In this document: positions 42,859-51,626 of the stretch, piece after piece | Numbering within the stretch: the stretch's first letter is position 1 | How the letters are laid out: every line of letters starts with the position of its first letter | Assembly: GCA_963698715.1 (NCBI GenBank) | Contig: CAVORW010000001.1 | Coordinates: 372,001 to 436,000, forward strand | Direction of reading: 5' to 3' | Length of the DNA stretch: 64,000 nt | Source: CAWHJB01 sp963698715 | GTDB taxonomy: Bacteria > Chloroflexota > Anaerolineae > Anaerolineales > UBA4823 | Position numbers and translations under genes: made by a program | Notes under the pieces: model-generated | Database searches by the model: none | What the model saw: the letters and a program-made list of their open reading frames with translations, nothing else | What the model was told of the DNA's origin: nothing

Positions 42859-43992
42859 CTAACGCAGTAGCCGCCGGGGTAGGCGGCCTGCCCAATCTTC
42901 TTGCCAGCGAAACCAGAAGGTGATTAGAAAAGCCAGCAAGATCAGTTTTAAGTCGAATCCCAGGCTGCTGTACCGGATGTACAATCGATCGAAGCGCAGC
43001 TTTTGCCGGGGCGTAAGATAATAATCGCCCGCAACCTGGGCTAGTCCGGCCAAACCCGGCAGGACCCGGTGGCGCTCGGCATATTCTGGCATACTCTCGA
43101 GATAACCCAGTACCAGGACGGTCCGTTGTGGACGCGGCCCGACGAAGCTCATTTCTCCCAGGATGATGTTGATCAGCTGCGGCAGCTCATCCAGGGCAGT
43201 TTTACGCAGCAAACGTCCCACTCGGAGAATCCGCCGGTCGCCCAATTCGGATAAAACTGGCCCGGTGTGGTCTTCAGCCCCTAGAACCATGGTCCGAAAT
43301 TTAAATTGGCGGAAGTTATGACCACCTTTGCCCACTGAGTTCTTAACGAACAGGATGGGTCCAGGGTCTTCCAGCCAGATCAGCAGACTGCTCAGCAGCC
43401 AGATGGGGCTGGACAAGATCAAGCCGCCGAGAGCCAGGCCAACATCGAATACCCTTTTGGCAGCAGGTTCTGGCCCTGGAACACCTATCACGCTCCGGTG
43501 CCGGTTGAGCACCTCTGCCTGCAACCAGTCTGCAGGGGGTGAGTTGTTTTCCCAATAGCCGCCCCGGCTGCCTGACGCGATCAAACCCCCCAGGAACACG
43601 CCCGTAAGGATGCTCCCAGAAATAATGAATATGGCTATGGACTGTAGATATCTAGCAGGGCCTAAGCTGGCCTGGGTTTGCGCCAGCCACACCAGCCCGA
43701 TGCTCAGACTGCCCATGGAAGCCAACCGGTAGCGCCAGTTATCTGGGATAGCAAATATCACCAGCAGCCGTTCAAGCAGGTAGACCAGGATAAAGTGGAA
43801 AGGGAGCAGCCCGACAACCAGGACCAAGGTGAGACTTGCAACATTTCCTGAGGACTGAACACTGTGCAAATAGCTCAACAATAAACTGCCCAACAGGATA
43901 ACCAGACTTGCATATAGAACGATAGACCAGTTGAGGCTCGCGCTTGTCCGGCTTGCCCGTTTGGTTGTGGTTGGGGCGAGGTTTCGGGCCAT
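42859..43992 (-). CDS. Polyprenyl-phosphate sugar phosphotransferase
   Basis: The 377-residue protein has four N-terminal membrane helices (about residues 20-150). A fifth helix (GLALGGLILSSPIWLLSSLL) leads into the cytoplasmic catalytic domain of the WcaJ/WbaP family. Family motifs are KRVFDVGLA, PGPILFVKNSVGKGG, FKFRTM, RKTALDELPQLINIILGEMS, FVGPRP and LPGLAGLAQV. By family knowledge it starts repeat-unit assembly by placing a sugar-1-phosphate on undecaprenyl phosphate. A TATAAT lies about 11 bases before the ATG, so the leader is very short. Confidence 0.93.
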   Translation of the reverse strand: MARNLAPTTTKRASRTSASLNWSIVLYASLVILLGSLLLSYLHSVQSSGNVASLTLVLVVGLLPFHFILVYLLERLLVIFAIPDNWRYRLASMGSLSIGLVWLAQTQASLGPARYLQSIAIFIISGSILTGVFLGGLIASGSRGGYWENNSPPADWLQAEVLNRHRSVIGVPGPEPAAKRVFDVGLALGGLILSSPIWLLSSLLIWLEDPGPILFVKNSVGKGGHNFRQFKFRTMVLGAEDHTGPVLSELGDRRILRVGRLLRKTALDELPQLINIILGEMSFVGPRPQRTVLVLGYLESMPEYAERHRVLPGLAGLAQVAGDYYLTPRQKLRFDRLYIRYSSLGFDLKLILLAFLITFWFRWQEDWAGRLPRRLLR

Positions 43993-44023
43993 AGTGTAAG
44001 AAATTATACACCCATACCCTAAA

Positions 44024-44217
44024 GAATCGGTTCTTTGGGAAATACTGCCAAGAGGTCAGATTTGGGGGTATGAGCGTGAGACCGCACTGCGGGCGGCAAA
44101 CACCCCTTCTTTTATTTTTTTCAAAGGAGTGACGCATCAATATGCAGCGAAAAGACAAACTGGGGCTCACACCCCAAATCTGGGACTCCCGCACAGAAAT
44201 TCCCGGAGTTCTCTGGG
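44024..44217. repeat. Inverted pair of dispersed ~50-bp repeats
   Basis: Two related segments, 44024-44075 (minus orientation) and 44165-44217 (plus), share CACCCCAAATCTG-like cores and lie about 90 bases apart in inverted orientation. The first is also very similar to 62871-62922 (ACCCCCAAATCT-GACCTC, then CAGAATTTACCAAAG-like). The 90 bases between hold a T-rich stretch and no gene. Confidence 0.6.
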
Positions 44218-44268
44218 AAAGGGGAGATTTTTAAATTCCTTCGAAAGCTCTTAAGAGCGCGACTGTAA

Positions 44269-45144
44269 TTATTCGTTCATCTGATGGAGGATCACAAGCG
44301 GATCGACGAGCTGGAAGATCCCACGCACCCTCCAGGCGCAATAATTGGCCATTTCCTCGGGCCGGGCGCTTGAGTCATAGTGGGCCAGGCTGCCGAATTG
44401 CACTTCGGATGGTCCTACCCGAATTTCAAGGTGCAGGTGTGGGTTTAAGGCGTTTCCGCTGCTCCCAATTGCCCCAATTGTTTCTCCGCAGGCCACAGGT
44501 GCTCCCAACGCCAGCTCTGGGGACTGCTGCAGGTGCGCATACAGCAGGTAGAGGGAACGCGTTTGCAAGTCCCAGTCGGGCAAAGCCAGCTCCGGGCACG
44601 TCAGAGCCGGATGTGGAGTCTGCGGCGGCTGGATGGCGGGCAGGTTTAATGCTTCCAGCCAGGCAGGTGGCAGATTATTCAGAGCTGTTTCGATCAGCAC
44701 CGCATTGCCGTAGGGAAATCGGTTATCGATCACGGCGGCGACCTTGCCAGCCAGAACCGCCTGAACAGCCAAACCCTCGCGGGCGTAGCGGTTAATGGGC
44801 TCTAAATCGGCAAAATCAACCCCCTGATGGGGTCCGTCCAGACCGGCTGCGGGTGGATCGAAAGGGTTGAAGATCCCGGCCTCGAGATCAGCCAGGTTAA
44901 ACCCTGCCAGCGGCGAACAGATTTGCCCCAATTGCGGCGGGCTGAGTTTCACTTCCGGCTGGGTTGGGCTGGGGGCGGGAGTCGCGGTTGTTAGAACTGT
45001 TGCCGCAGGAGTAGCTGTGGGGCTGATAGGCGTAAAGACAGCCGGCGGCTCGGTGGGCACGGCAGTTGCACCTGGCCCGCCCTGGCAGGCGACCAGCAGC
45101 AAGGCAATCCAAGGGAGGAAAGAAACATGCCGCTTAAATCTCAT
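44269..45144 (-). CDS. M23 peptidase-domain lipoprotein
   Basis: The 291-residue protein starts with a lipoprotein signal (LLLVACQGG) and a Thr/Pro/Ala-rich linker to about residue 70. The LytM/M23 domain has the zinc-binding motifs HQGVDFAD and HLHLEIR, with GNAVLIETA, YAHLQ, VACGETIGAIGSSG between. By family knowledge it cuts peptidoglycan cross-bridges, or, if inactive, activates amidases. An insertion between the two motifs, about residues 150-200, is longer than usual. It is divergent from the LCP-family gene. Confidence 0.9.
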   Translation of the reverse strand: MRFKRHVSFLPWIALLLVACQGGPGATAVPTEPPAVFTPISPTATPAATVLTTATPAPSPTQPEVKLSPPQLGQICSPLAGFNLADLEAGIFNPFDPPAAGLDGPHQGVDFADLEPINRYAREGLAVQAVLAGKVAAVIDNRFPYGNAVLIETALNNLPPAWLEALNLPAIQPPQTPHPALTCPELALPDWDLQTRSLYLLYAHLQQSPELALGAPVACGETIGAIGSSGNALNPHLHLEIRVGPSEVQFGSLAHYDSSARPEEMANYCAWRVRGIFQLVDPLVILHQMNE

Positions 45145-45333
45145 GCTTGTAATGGTGGAAAGCGAATCTGCTCGAACCTATCCATATCCCGGCTTGGCCT
45201 CAAGACTGGAACTCGTTTTGGGAAGCTGGCCGCAGTGATTTCGTTCCAATTTCGAAAGCCTTTGTCATCGCGCTTCAATGCAATTTCTCGAACATGCGTG
45301 CCATGATTGTAACTTAAATCGTATCTTGTTACC

Positions 45334-45342
45334 TGTTATAAT
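45334..45342 (+). promoter_or_regulatory. Extended -10 promoter of the LCP gene
   Basis: TGTTATAAT (TG at 45334-45335, TATAAT 45337-45342) is an extended -10 element, with a weak TTAAAT at 17 bases upstream. Confidence 0.55.
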
Positions 45343-45419
45343 CGATGTTTGTGTCTATCCAGGATTAGCCGAATGGACGATTTTATGCGGCTGACCCAGT
45401 CTCAGGAGTTTCCTTCGGC

Positions 45420-46601
45420 ATGCCAAACGACCAACCCAAGCGCTCACTCAGCAGGAACGGATGGCGGATCCTGGCTGGACTTGCAGCATTCCTGGTTACA
45501 ATAGCCGCTATCGCATATCCGAGTCTAAAACGGCAGTGGACGTCTCCGTTAGGGCCGGCCCTGGATTTGCCAACTCTGACCCTCTCGCCAGTTCTGTTTG
45601 CGCTTCAAGCGACCGCAACCCCGGTTCCTGCCACCGCTCTGGCTGCGAATCCGGATGCCACCCTGGAAGCGAGTAGTGTAGAGCTGCAGCCTACTGCGAC
45701 CTTGTCTCCAACCGATGCACCCCAACCGCTGTGCGGCGGACCGGCGTCGATGTTGGTGCTGGCAATTGGGGCAGACAGCGGACAGGATTACCGCTATGGG
45801 CTGGCAGATGTTATCCGGATTGCCAGGGTTGATTTCACCATCCCAAAAGTCACGGTGCTTTCAATGCCCCGCGATTTGTGGGTAGAAATCCCGGAGATCG
45901 AGAATAACTACGGCATCGATCATGGCAAGCTGAACCAGGCTTACTTCTATGGCGGGCCTGGAATGGGCTATTATAATGGCCCAGGAGGCGGGCCGGGCTT
46001 GCTGGCCCGCACGCTCGATTTGAATTTTGGCTTGCGGGTGGATCACTATGGCGCTGTCAATATGTCCACCTTCGCCAAAATCGTCGATGCCCTCGGCGGG
46101 ATTGATATCTATCTGCCGACCGATGTCGATGGCCGTCCGATCGACGACCGGACCGAAGATATGGGTTACTTTTACGCCGGCCAGCAGCACTTCAATGGAG
46201 ATCAAGCCTTGCGGTTTTCCCGTATTCGCAAGAAGTACAATGATTTCACCCGCATGGATAATCAGAATATGGTCTTGTGTGCCTTAAAAGAAAAGTTGAC
46301 CTCACCCAGCATCTTGCCTAAAATCCCACAGATCATTGGAGCTTTTCAAGGATCGGTGCTGACGGATCTGTCGCCCGAGCAGATCGGGCAGATGGCGTGT
46401 TTATTGCCCAGTCTTAAGAAAGAAAACCTGCTCTTCAGCAGCCTGCCTGATGAGATCCTTACTCCAGCCCGCCAGTACAGCCAGGTATTAAAGAATGAAA
46501 CCTTTGTCCTGGATGTGGATAACCAGGTGATCCGTGATGTGCTCTCACAATTTTTAGCTGGAACCTGGCCAAATGAGCCCAAGGAGCCAAGCTGCCCATG
46601 A
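45420..46601 (+). CDS. LCP-family (LytR-CpsA-Psr) glycopolymer ligase
   Basis: The 393-residue protein has an N-terminal membrane anchor and a Thr/Ala/Pro linker to about residue 100. The LCP domain has MLVLAIGADS, IARVDFTIPKVTVLSMPRDL, the key arginine region MPRDLWVEIP, DHYGAVNMSTFAKIVDALGG and FNGDQALRFSRIRK. By family knowledge LCP proteins transfer undecaprenyl-linked glycopolymers to peptidoglycan. Its stop overlaps the rsmA start (ATGA), so the two genes are translationally coupled, though functionally unrelated. Confidence 0.93.
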   Translation: MPNDQPKRSLSRNGWRILAGLAAFLVTIAAIAYPSLKRQWTSPLGPALDLPTLTLSPVLFALQATATPVPATALAANPDATLEASSVELQPTATLSPTDAPQPLCGGPASMLVLAIGADSGQDYRYGLADVIRIARVDFTIPKVTVLSMPRDLWVEIPEIENNYGIDHGKLNQAYFYGGPGMGYYNGPGGGPGLLARTLDLNFGLRVDHYGAVNMSTFAKIVDALGGIDIYLPTDVDGRPIDDRTEDMGYFYAGQQHFNGDQALRFSRIRKKYNDFTRMDNQNMVLCALKEKLTSPSILPKIPQIIGAFQGSVLTDLSPEQIGQMACLLPSLKKENLLFSSLPDEILTPARQYSQVLKNETFVLDVDNQVIRDVLSQFLAGTWPNEPKEPSCP

Positions 46602-47455
46602 ATCTGCCAGGATTGGATATCCCCGAATTGCTGCGCAGGCACAATCTCCGCCCGGATAAGCGCCTGGGGCAGAACTTCTTGACGGATGCTGCTGCGCTCC
46701 AACGCATCGTCGATGCTGCTGGTGTTGTAGAAAATGATACTGTGCTGGAGATAGGCCCTGGCCTGGGCAGTCTGACCCGCTACCTGGCTTTGGCTGCCCG
46801 GCAGGTGATTGCGGTAGAGTTGGACGCTCGCTTGCTGCCCGTATTGGCGCAGGTGTTGGCGCCATATCCAAATGTTCGCGTGGTTGAAGGGGATATTCTT
46901 GGCCTGAACCCGGCCGATTTGATCGCAGCTGATGATCATACCGCTGACCGGCCGTCCCAATCCTACCGGGTGGTGGCAAATATCCCTTATTACATCACTT
47001 CGGCGTTGATACGCCATCTGCTGGAGGCTGAAGTTCGTCCCATCTGCATGGTGCTGACCGTCCAACAAGAAGTGGCCGAGCGGATCTGCGCGCTTCCGGG
47101 TGAGATGAGTTTGTTGGCGTTGAGCGTTCAGGTCTATGGCAGGCCCACGATCAATGAAAAAATATCCTCCGGGGCGTTTTACCCGGCTCCAAAAGTGGAT
47201 TCTGCGGTGGTACGCGTGGACCTGTACGATCAGCCCCGAATCCCGGCTCCCCGGCTGGACTTCTTTTTCCGGCTGGCGAAGGCGGGTTTCAGCCAAAAGC
47301 GAAAAACTTTACGCAACTCTTTATCTGGGGGCATGCGCTGGTCTAAGACAAAAGCTGAAGACATCTTGCTGTCAGCTGGGATTGACCCGATGCGCCGGTC
47401 CCAAACCCTTAGTATGGAGGAGTGGGGTTTGCTGGTTGAAAAAACCCTCGGCTGA
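46598..47455 (+). CDS. rsmA: 16S rRNA dimethyladenosine transferase
   Basis: The 285-residue protein methylates the two adjacent adenines near the 3' end of 16S rRNA. It has the N-terminal motif KRLGQNFLTD, the SAM-binding EIGPGLGSLTRYL, VEGDILGLNP and the catalytic NIPYYIT. The C-terminal RNA-binding part has AKAGFSQKRKTLRNSL. A short insert (AADDHTADRPSQS) precedes the catalytic motif. It overlaps the LCP gene by four bases and converges on the MFS gene. Confidence 0.96.
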   Translation: MNLPGLDIPELLRRHNLRPDKRLGQNFLTDAAALQRIVDAAGVVENDTVLEIGPGLGSLTRYLALAARQVIAVELDARLLPVLAQVLAPYPNVRVVEGDILGLNPADLIAADDHTADRPSQSYRVVANIPYYITSALIRHLLEAEVRPICMVLTVQQEVAERICALPGEMSLLALSVQVYGRPTINEKISSGAFYPAPKVDSAVVRVDLYDQPRIPAPRLDFFFRLAKAGFSQKRKTLRNSLSGGMRWSKTKAEDILLSAGIDPMRRSQTLSMEEWGLLVEKTLG

Positions 47456-47492
47456 AAAACCGGGTCTTTCAAATCACTTTTCGGTTGGGCGT

Positions 47493-48797
47493 TCAGGCTT
47501 TTCGAGCCAGGATAAGACAGGAAGAAGCGCGCAAGCCAGCTGCAATCAATAAGGTGATCTGTAACCCGAACAATTCGCCTAAGAGCGGGCCGATAAAAGA
47601 GCCCACCAATATCCCCAGATTCATTGTCAGGTTATGCAGGGCCATATATGCTGGCCGATCATCTTCCGGAATGACTTCCATCAGGCGGTTGAGCAAGGAA
47701 GTGTTGACAACAGCCCAGGAAATTCCGCCGATCAGCGATCCGACCAGGAATAACCGCATGTCGGTTGCAAGCCCCAGGAAGAGGGGATAGGCTCCATAAG
47801 AAAATGCGCCTGCCACCAACATAGCCTTGTTGCCGAAACGGGAAAATAAATGGCCCAGCCGCATGGATGCCAGAAACACCAGGATATTGAACAGGCTGTG
47901 GCCAAGACTGATCTCGCTATCCGTCAGGGCCAGGTTGTGGACAGTATATACTGGAACAAGTGGAATGGGGATATATTGGAAAATGTAAAAGACCAGGTAA
48001 GCAGCCAGAAACGGGCCAAAAGAACTTTTCAGCAGGTCTAAGCGCAGCAGCGGTTTACCAGCCGAGCGGGTTAAGAAACGCAAGCCAACCGGCGTGCGGA
48101 AGCTGTCTGCAAGGCGCAGCAAGCCTGGACGGGCCATATCTTGAATGGGACGATTGGATCGCGCTGGCGGTCCGTTTTTGATTAGCTGGATCTTGCTCAG
48201 ATGGTAAGTACTCATGATGGCGCCTAGAGCGCCGAGTGCAAATACAATTTGATAATTAAGTGGAAATGCGATCCAATCCCAATCCAGCAGCTGGCCACTT
48301 AGCAGGGTCGAGCCGGTCATAATACCGGATGTCAGCGCGCTGCGCTTGCTGACCAGCTCGCCCCGCTTATCTGGTGGGACCACATCTGCGAACAGCGCGT
48401 TGAACCCGATTGCCAGAAACGTGCCTGGGATGGACATCACTAGTGTGATCAGAACAACAGCCCAAATCTGCAAGCGGTCGGCGAGCAGCCAGGGCAGGGG
48501 GACCAGCAGCACATAACCGACCCGGTGCAAAACAGCTGTCCAGAAACTGGCCTTGCTCAGTGACCGGTTTTCCAACCAGCGACCGGCCGGGATGGAAAAA
48601 AGCAAATTAATCACTGCCGGCCCGGCTGCCAGCAGGCTGATCTCGAAACTGTTCGCGCCCATGCGGGCGGCATAGACAGCCACGAAAGCCATCGTGCTGC
48701 CAGCCAGAACACCAAACCAGGCTACGTCGGCATACAGGTGGCGGAAATTGGCGCGCTGAATAGGATTAAGCGTGAGTGTTGAGGTCTCGGTATTCAC
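47493..48797 (-). CDS. Major facilitator superfamily transporter
   Basis: The 434-residue protein has 12 predicted membrane helices in two halves and the MFS loop-like motif GRWLENRS between helices 2 and 3, then ADVVPPDKRGELVSKR in the middle region. The substrate is unknown; the sequence looks like drug or sugar efflux-type MFS proteins common in Chloroflexota. It starts with GTG at 48797, inside the end of the glycosyltransferase gene (32-base overlap), so it is coupled to that operon. No in-frame ATG lies near. Confidence 0.85.
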   Translation of the reverse strand: MNTETSTLTLNPIQRANFRHLYADVAWFGVLAGSTMAFVAVYAARMGANSFEISLLAAGPAVINLLFSIPAGRWLENRSLSKASFWTAVLHRVGYVLLVPLPWLLADRLQIWAVVLITLVMSIPGTFLAIGFNALFADVVPPDKRGELVSKRSALTSGIMTGSTLLSGQLLDWDWIAFPLNYQIVFALGALGAIMSTYHLSKIQLIKNGPPARSNRPIQDMARPGLLRLADSFRTPVGLRFLTRSAGKPLLRLDLLKSSFGPFLAAYLVFYIFQYIPIPLVPVYTVHNLALTDSEISLGHSLFNILVFLASMRLGHLFSRFGNKAMLVAGAFSYGAYPLFLGLATDMRLFLVGSLIGGISWAVVNTSLLNRLMEVIPEDDRPAYMALHNLTMNLGILVGSFIGPLLGELFGLQITLLIAAGLRASSCLILARKA

Positions 48798-49494
48798 GGA
48801 GCATCTGCCACACCCGGATTGCGGCTTCCATCTGAATTCTCAACGACATTTTCGATTTCCCCCACTGTCGGTCCGCAAAATAGATTGGGATTTCCCGAAA
48901 GGTAAAGCCCATAAGGTGGGCCAGATAAGCTGTCTCAACCAGAAATGCATAACCGTTCGATCGAACTCGTTCGAGCGGCATATTTTCCAGGGTGGCTCGC
49001 CGCCACATCCGAAAACCGCCGGTTGTGTCTCGCATGGAAAGATCTAGGATCGTGCGCGCGTAGAAATTGCCAAAGGCGGAGAGTCCTTTCCGCCACAAGG
49101 GCCAGCGTTCGTCAACTGCCCCGCCGGGCACGTAGCGCGAGCCCATAACAAAATCGCAGCAATCCAGCGCATCGAGCAATTCAACCAGCTTTTCAGGTGG
49201 GTGCGAGAAATCGGCGTCCATTTGGCACACAGCTTGAGCGCCGTTGGCTAATGCTAGTTTAAAACCCTGGATATAGGCTGAGCCTAAACCCAATTTGCCA
49301 GCCCGGTGCAGAACACTGATCCGCCCGGGGCACTCCCGCGCCAGGTCATCAGCCACCTGACCGGTACCATCCGGACTGTTGTCATCGACAACCAGCAAAC
49401 ACAGTTCGCGGATGGGTAATTGGAATAATGCCGCAGCCAGCTTGGGCAGGTTCTCAGCTTCGTTGTAAGTTGGGATAATAACTGTAAGTTGCAT
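48766..49494 (-). CDS. GT2 polyprenol-phosphate mannosyltransferase-like
   Basis: The 242-residue enzyme has the GT-A fold of the dolichyl/polyprenyl-phosphate mannose synthase family: TVIIPTYNEAENLPKLAAAL, LLVVDDNSPDGTGQVAD, QMDADFSHPPEKL (metal-binding DAD), GSRYVPGG and DTTGGFRMWRR. No C-terminal membrane helices are present, so it is the short soluble form. By family knowledge it makes polyprenol-phosphate sugar used for extracytoplasmic glycosylation. It lies eight bases after the receiver-domain gene in the same direction. Confidence 0.9.
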   Translation of the reverse strand: MQLTVIIPTYNEAENLPKLAAALFQLPIRELCLLVVDDNSPDGTGQVADDLARECPGRISVLHRAGKLGLGSAYIQGFKLALANGAQAVCQMDADFSHPPEKLVELLDALDCCDFVMGSRYVPGGAVDERWPLWRKGLSAFGNFYARTILDLSMRDTTGGFRMWRRATLENMPLERVRSNGYAFLVETAYLAHLMGFTFREIPIYFADRQWGKSKMSLRIQMEAAIRVWQMLREYRDLNTHA

Positions 49495-49501
49495 GATCGT
49501 T

Positions 49502-50356
49502 TTAACCAGTACGACTCAGTAGTTCAGATTTTAGCTGTTCGAGATCATTGAACGGGCCTTGAGTGCCCAGCAGCTGATGCAGGTGAACGCTCAGCCGGCT
49601 GTGGTGTAAATTATTTTGCTCCCGATCCTTTAATGGATAAAAATAATCGAGGGCTTGCTCCAGCCGGCTGCTGATGCGGCTGATCAACCCGGGCAGGTTG
49701 GCAGGCACTGTTACCAGGACGAATTGAGTGGGACTGATTTGGCCGACAAAATCGCTTGGACTGCTGACATCCCGCACAGCATTGGATATCATTAAGCTGA
49801 CAGCCCGCTGAACATCGTCGGAAGCAACGAAACCATATTCTTCTCGGAACCCATCCAGATGCTCCAGGCTGACCAGTAAGATGGCCCAATCCTTCTTTCC
49901 CAGGCATTCTGTTAGCCGTTCTTCAACCAGCGCACCCTCAGCCAGTCCCGTGATCGGGTTGGTTAATGGACCCTCAGTAACCCGCCGCAGGGCATTTCGC
50001 ACCCGCAGCCGCAGTTCCTGAATGTCAAACGGTTTGGTGACGTAATCGTCTGCGCCCAGCTCAAGTCCCTGCAGGCGGTCGGAACGATTGCGTTTTTCGG
50101 TTAAAAAGATAATCGGAATATCGGCTGTACGACGATTGGATCGCAGCTGGCGCGCAACCTCATAACCATCGATATCGGGTAAGCGGATATCCAGGATAAT
50201 CAGATCGGGCCGGCTGGAGCGGCAGGTCCTGACAGCGTCTTCTCCCCAGTTCACGGTTAAAACGTCGTAGCCCTGAACGCGAAAATAAGCATTCAGCATA
50301 TCAGCAACATCAACGTCGTCTTCAACCACCAGGAGGGTTGTCTGTTGTTCTGCCAC
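49502..50356 (-). CDS. Receiver protein with degenerate GGDEF-like domain
   Basis: The protein (284 residues) begins with a receiver domain (LLVVEDDVDVADMLNAYFRV, acceptor in LIILDIRLPDIDG, FLTEK, DDYVTKPF). A second domain at about residues 140-245 resembles GGDEF folds in its start (NPITGLAEGALVEERL) and layout. At the active-site loop it has GQISPTQF instead of GGDEF, so diguanylate cyclase activity is unlikely. I use the GTG at 50356, which lies eight bases after the V4R gene stop with AGGA before it; the frame extends to 50425. It may be a c-di-GMP-independent signal protein working with the V4R and roadblock genes. Confidence 0.82.
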   Translation of the reverse strand: MAEQQTTLLVVEDDVDVADMLNAYFRVQGYDVLTVNWGEDAVRTCRSSRPDLIILDIRLPDIDGYEVARQLRSNRRTADIPIIFLTEKRNRSDRLQGLELGADDYVTKPFDIQELRLRVRNALRRVTEGPLTNPITGLAEGALVEERLTECLGKKDWAILLVSLEHLDGFREEYGFVASDDVQRAVSLMISNAVRDVSSPSDFVGQISPTQFVLVTVPANLPGLISRISSRLEQALDYFYPLKDREQNNLHHSRLSVHLHQLLGTQGPFNDLEQLKSELLSRTG

Positions 50357-50364
50357 GGAAAGTC

Positions 50365-51000
50365 CTAGCTGATCGGGATTTTTTGAATCACAAATTCGCA
50401 CACCGGGTTGCCCATTGCCACGCATTGGGATTCGTTGACCCGGAATTCATTACCACCTGAAAGCCACTTAAGCCCTTCCTGCAGCAGACCAACCGCAATA
50501 AAGCAGACGGGTTTATCCATGTCATGCCGGCCCCAACAAACCGGGCAGCGATGGATCGTATATATAAATTCGTTCTCCTGCTCCTTTACCGTGCTGTGCT
50601 GATCGCTGATCTGGCTGAAAATTTTTGCCATCGCGGGGATACCGATCCGCATCTTTGCCTGGAGGGGCAGCACTTTAAAGGCCAGATCGCCAGCCCCGGC
50701 AAGGGCCCCAAAATTGCGCAGCGAATCGGCGAAAGCCGCCCGGCCGGCGCGCAGGGCCAGACCGCGGCCCCCACGCGGCCCATACATTTCTTCCAGGGCC
50801 AGGTTAACGGCAGAAAAATCGGCGAAATTGAATTCGCGCCCCAGATTATCTGGTGGTAGATTGTTGATCAGGTGCGGCAAGTGGGCCAGGTTGAGAATGG
50901 CATTTAAACCATTTTTACCCATCACTTCTTCCAGAGCCTGGAGAGTGATCCGGGCAATTTTATTCGCATAGTTATATTCGCTTCTGGGGATTGGGTCCAT
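50365..51000 (-). CDS. V4R (4-vinyl-reductase-like) domain protein
   Basis: The 211-residue protein has an N-terminal helical region and a C-terminal V4R-type sensory domain at about residues 120-205. The typical cysteine-rich pattern is CPVCWG, then KPVCFIAVGLLQEGLKWLSG, then SQCVAMGNPVCEFVI. By family knowledge V4R domains bind small ligands or metal and occur in regulators. The gene lies between a roadblock gene (12 bases upstream) and a receiver gene (eight bases downstream), so the three are likely a unit. No enzyme function is claimed. Confidence 0.82.
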   Translation of the reverse strand: MDPIPRSEYNYANKIARITLQALEEVMGKNGLNAILNLAHLPHLINNLPPDNLGREFNFADFSAVNLALEEMYGPRGGRGLALRAGRAAFADSLRNFGALAGAGDLAFKVLPLQAKMRIGIPAMAKIFSQISDQHSTVKEQENEFIYTIHRCPVCWGRHDMDKPVCFIAVGLLQEGLKWLSGGNEFRVNESQCVAMGNPVCEFVIQKIPIS

Positions 51001-51012
51001 AACACTCCGCCG

Positions 51013-51384
51013 TCAGATGAGTTTCTCGAGTGCTTCGGCTGCGCGCCGCATATCCAAAAAGATCAGACCTAGTTTGGCCTGTTCGCGGGCCAGGGCGGTT
51101 AGCACGGCTTCTTCACCGACCGACATCAGGATAACATAGCCCTGTTCGCCTTTGATATAGACTTGATCTAGAGCGCCGCGCCCGAGTTCATTGGCTATAC
51201 GTTCGCCCAGCGAGAGCATCGCGGCAGACATGGCCGAAACGCGATCCTCCTCAACCCCCTGGGGTAAGGCGGATGCTATGCTCAGACCGTCTACGCTGAC
51301 AACTGCTGAAGCTTCAATATCGGGCGATGATGCTTGCAGGTCACGTAAGCGATCCACCATCAGTTGAGAACGTGATTTCGTCAA
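51013..51384 (-). CDS. Roadblock/LC7 domain protein
   Basis: The 123-residue protein is a single roadblock/LC7 domain: LRDLQASSPDIEASAVVSVD, GLSIASALP, AAMLSLGERIANELGRG, LDQVYIKGEQGYVILMSVG and EAVLTALAREQAKLGLIFLD. By family knowledge these dimers regulate small GTPases (MglB acts on MglA), but no GTPase gene is present here. It is the first gene of an operon with V4R, receiver, GT2 and MFS genes. Its promoter lies far upstream, leaving a leader of about 207 bases. Confidence 0.92.
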   Translation of the reverse strand: MTKSRSQLMVDRLRDLQASSPDIEASAVVSVDGLSIASALPQGVEEDRVSAMSAAMLSLGERIANELGRGALDQVYIKGEQGYVILMSVGEEAVLTALAREQAKLGLIFLDMRRAAEALEKLI

Positions 51385-51626
51385 GGGTTAGTTCCTTTGT
51401 GCTGAGCTCAAATCCTATTTATTGGTTTTGGGACGATTGGCAGTGCAAGCCGCTCGTCATCCAAAAATAAATACTCCACAAGTATCTTGGGTTCTGCAGC
51501 AGCAAGGGTTGGGCATGCACACATTCCACCCAATTCACGGCAGTTCCCAACCACCCGGAGCACCCACGTAGATTGCCCAATATGGCGAATTAGCGTAACT
51601 GTAGCATAGCGCCTGGAAAGTGTCAA
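51385..51626 (-). promoter_or_regulatory. Promoter and long leader of the roadblock operon
   Basis: On the minus strand TTGACA (51621-51626), 17 bases and TACAGT (51598-51603) form a near-consensus promoter. Transcription from about 51591 gives a leader of about 207 bases. A frame in the leader (GTG 51563 or ATG 51524, to 51408) encodes CRELGGMCACPTLAAAEPKI and continues to PKPINRI. It looks protein-like but lacks a clear ribosome site, so I do not call it a gene. Confidence 0.6.
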
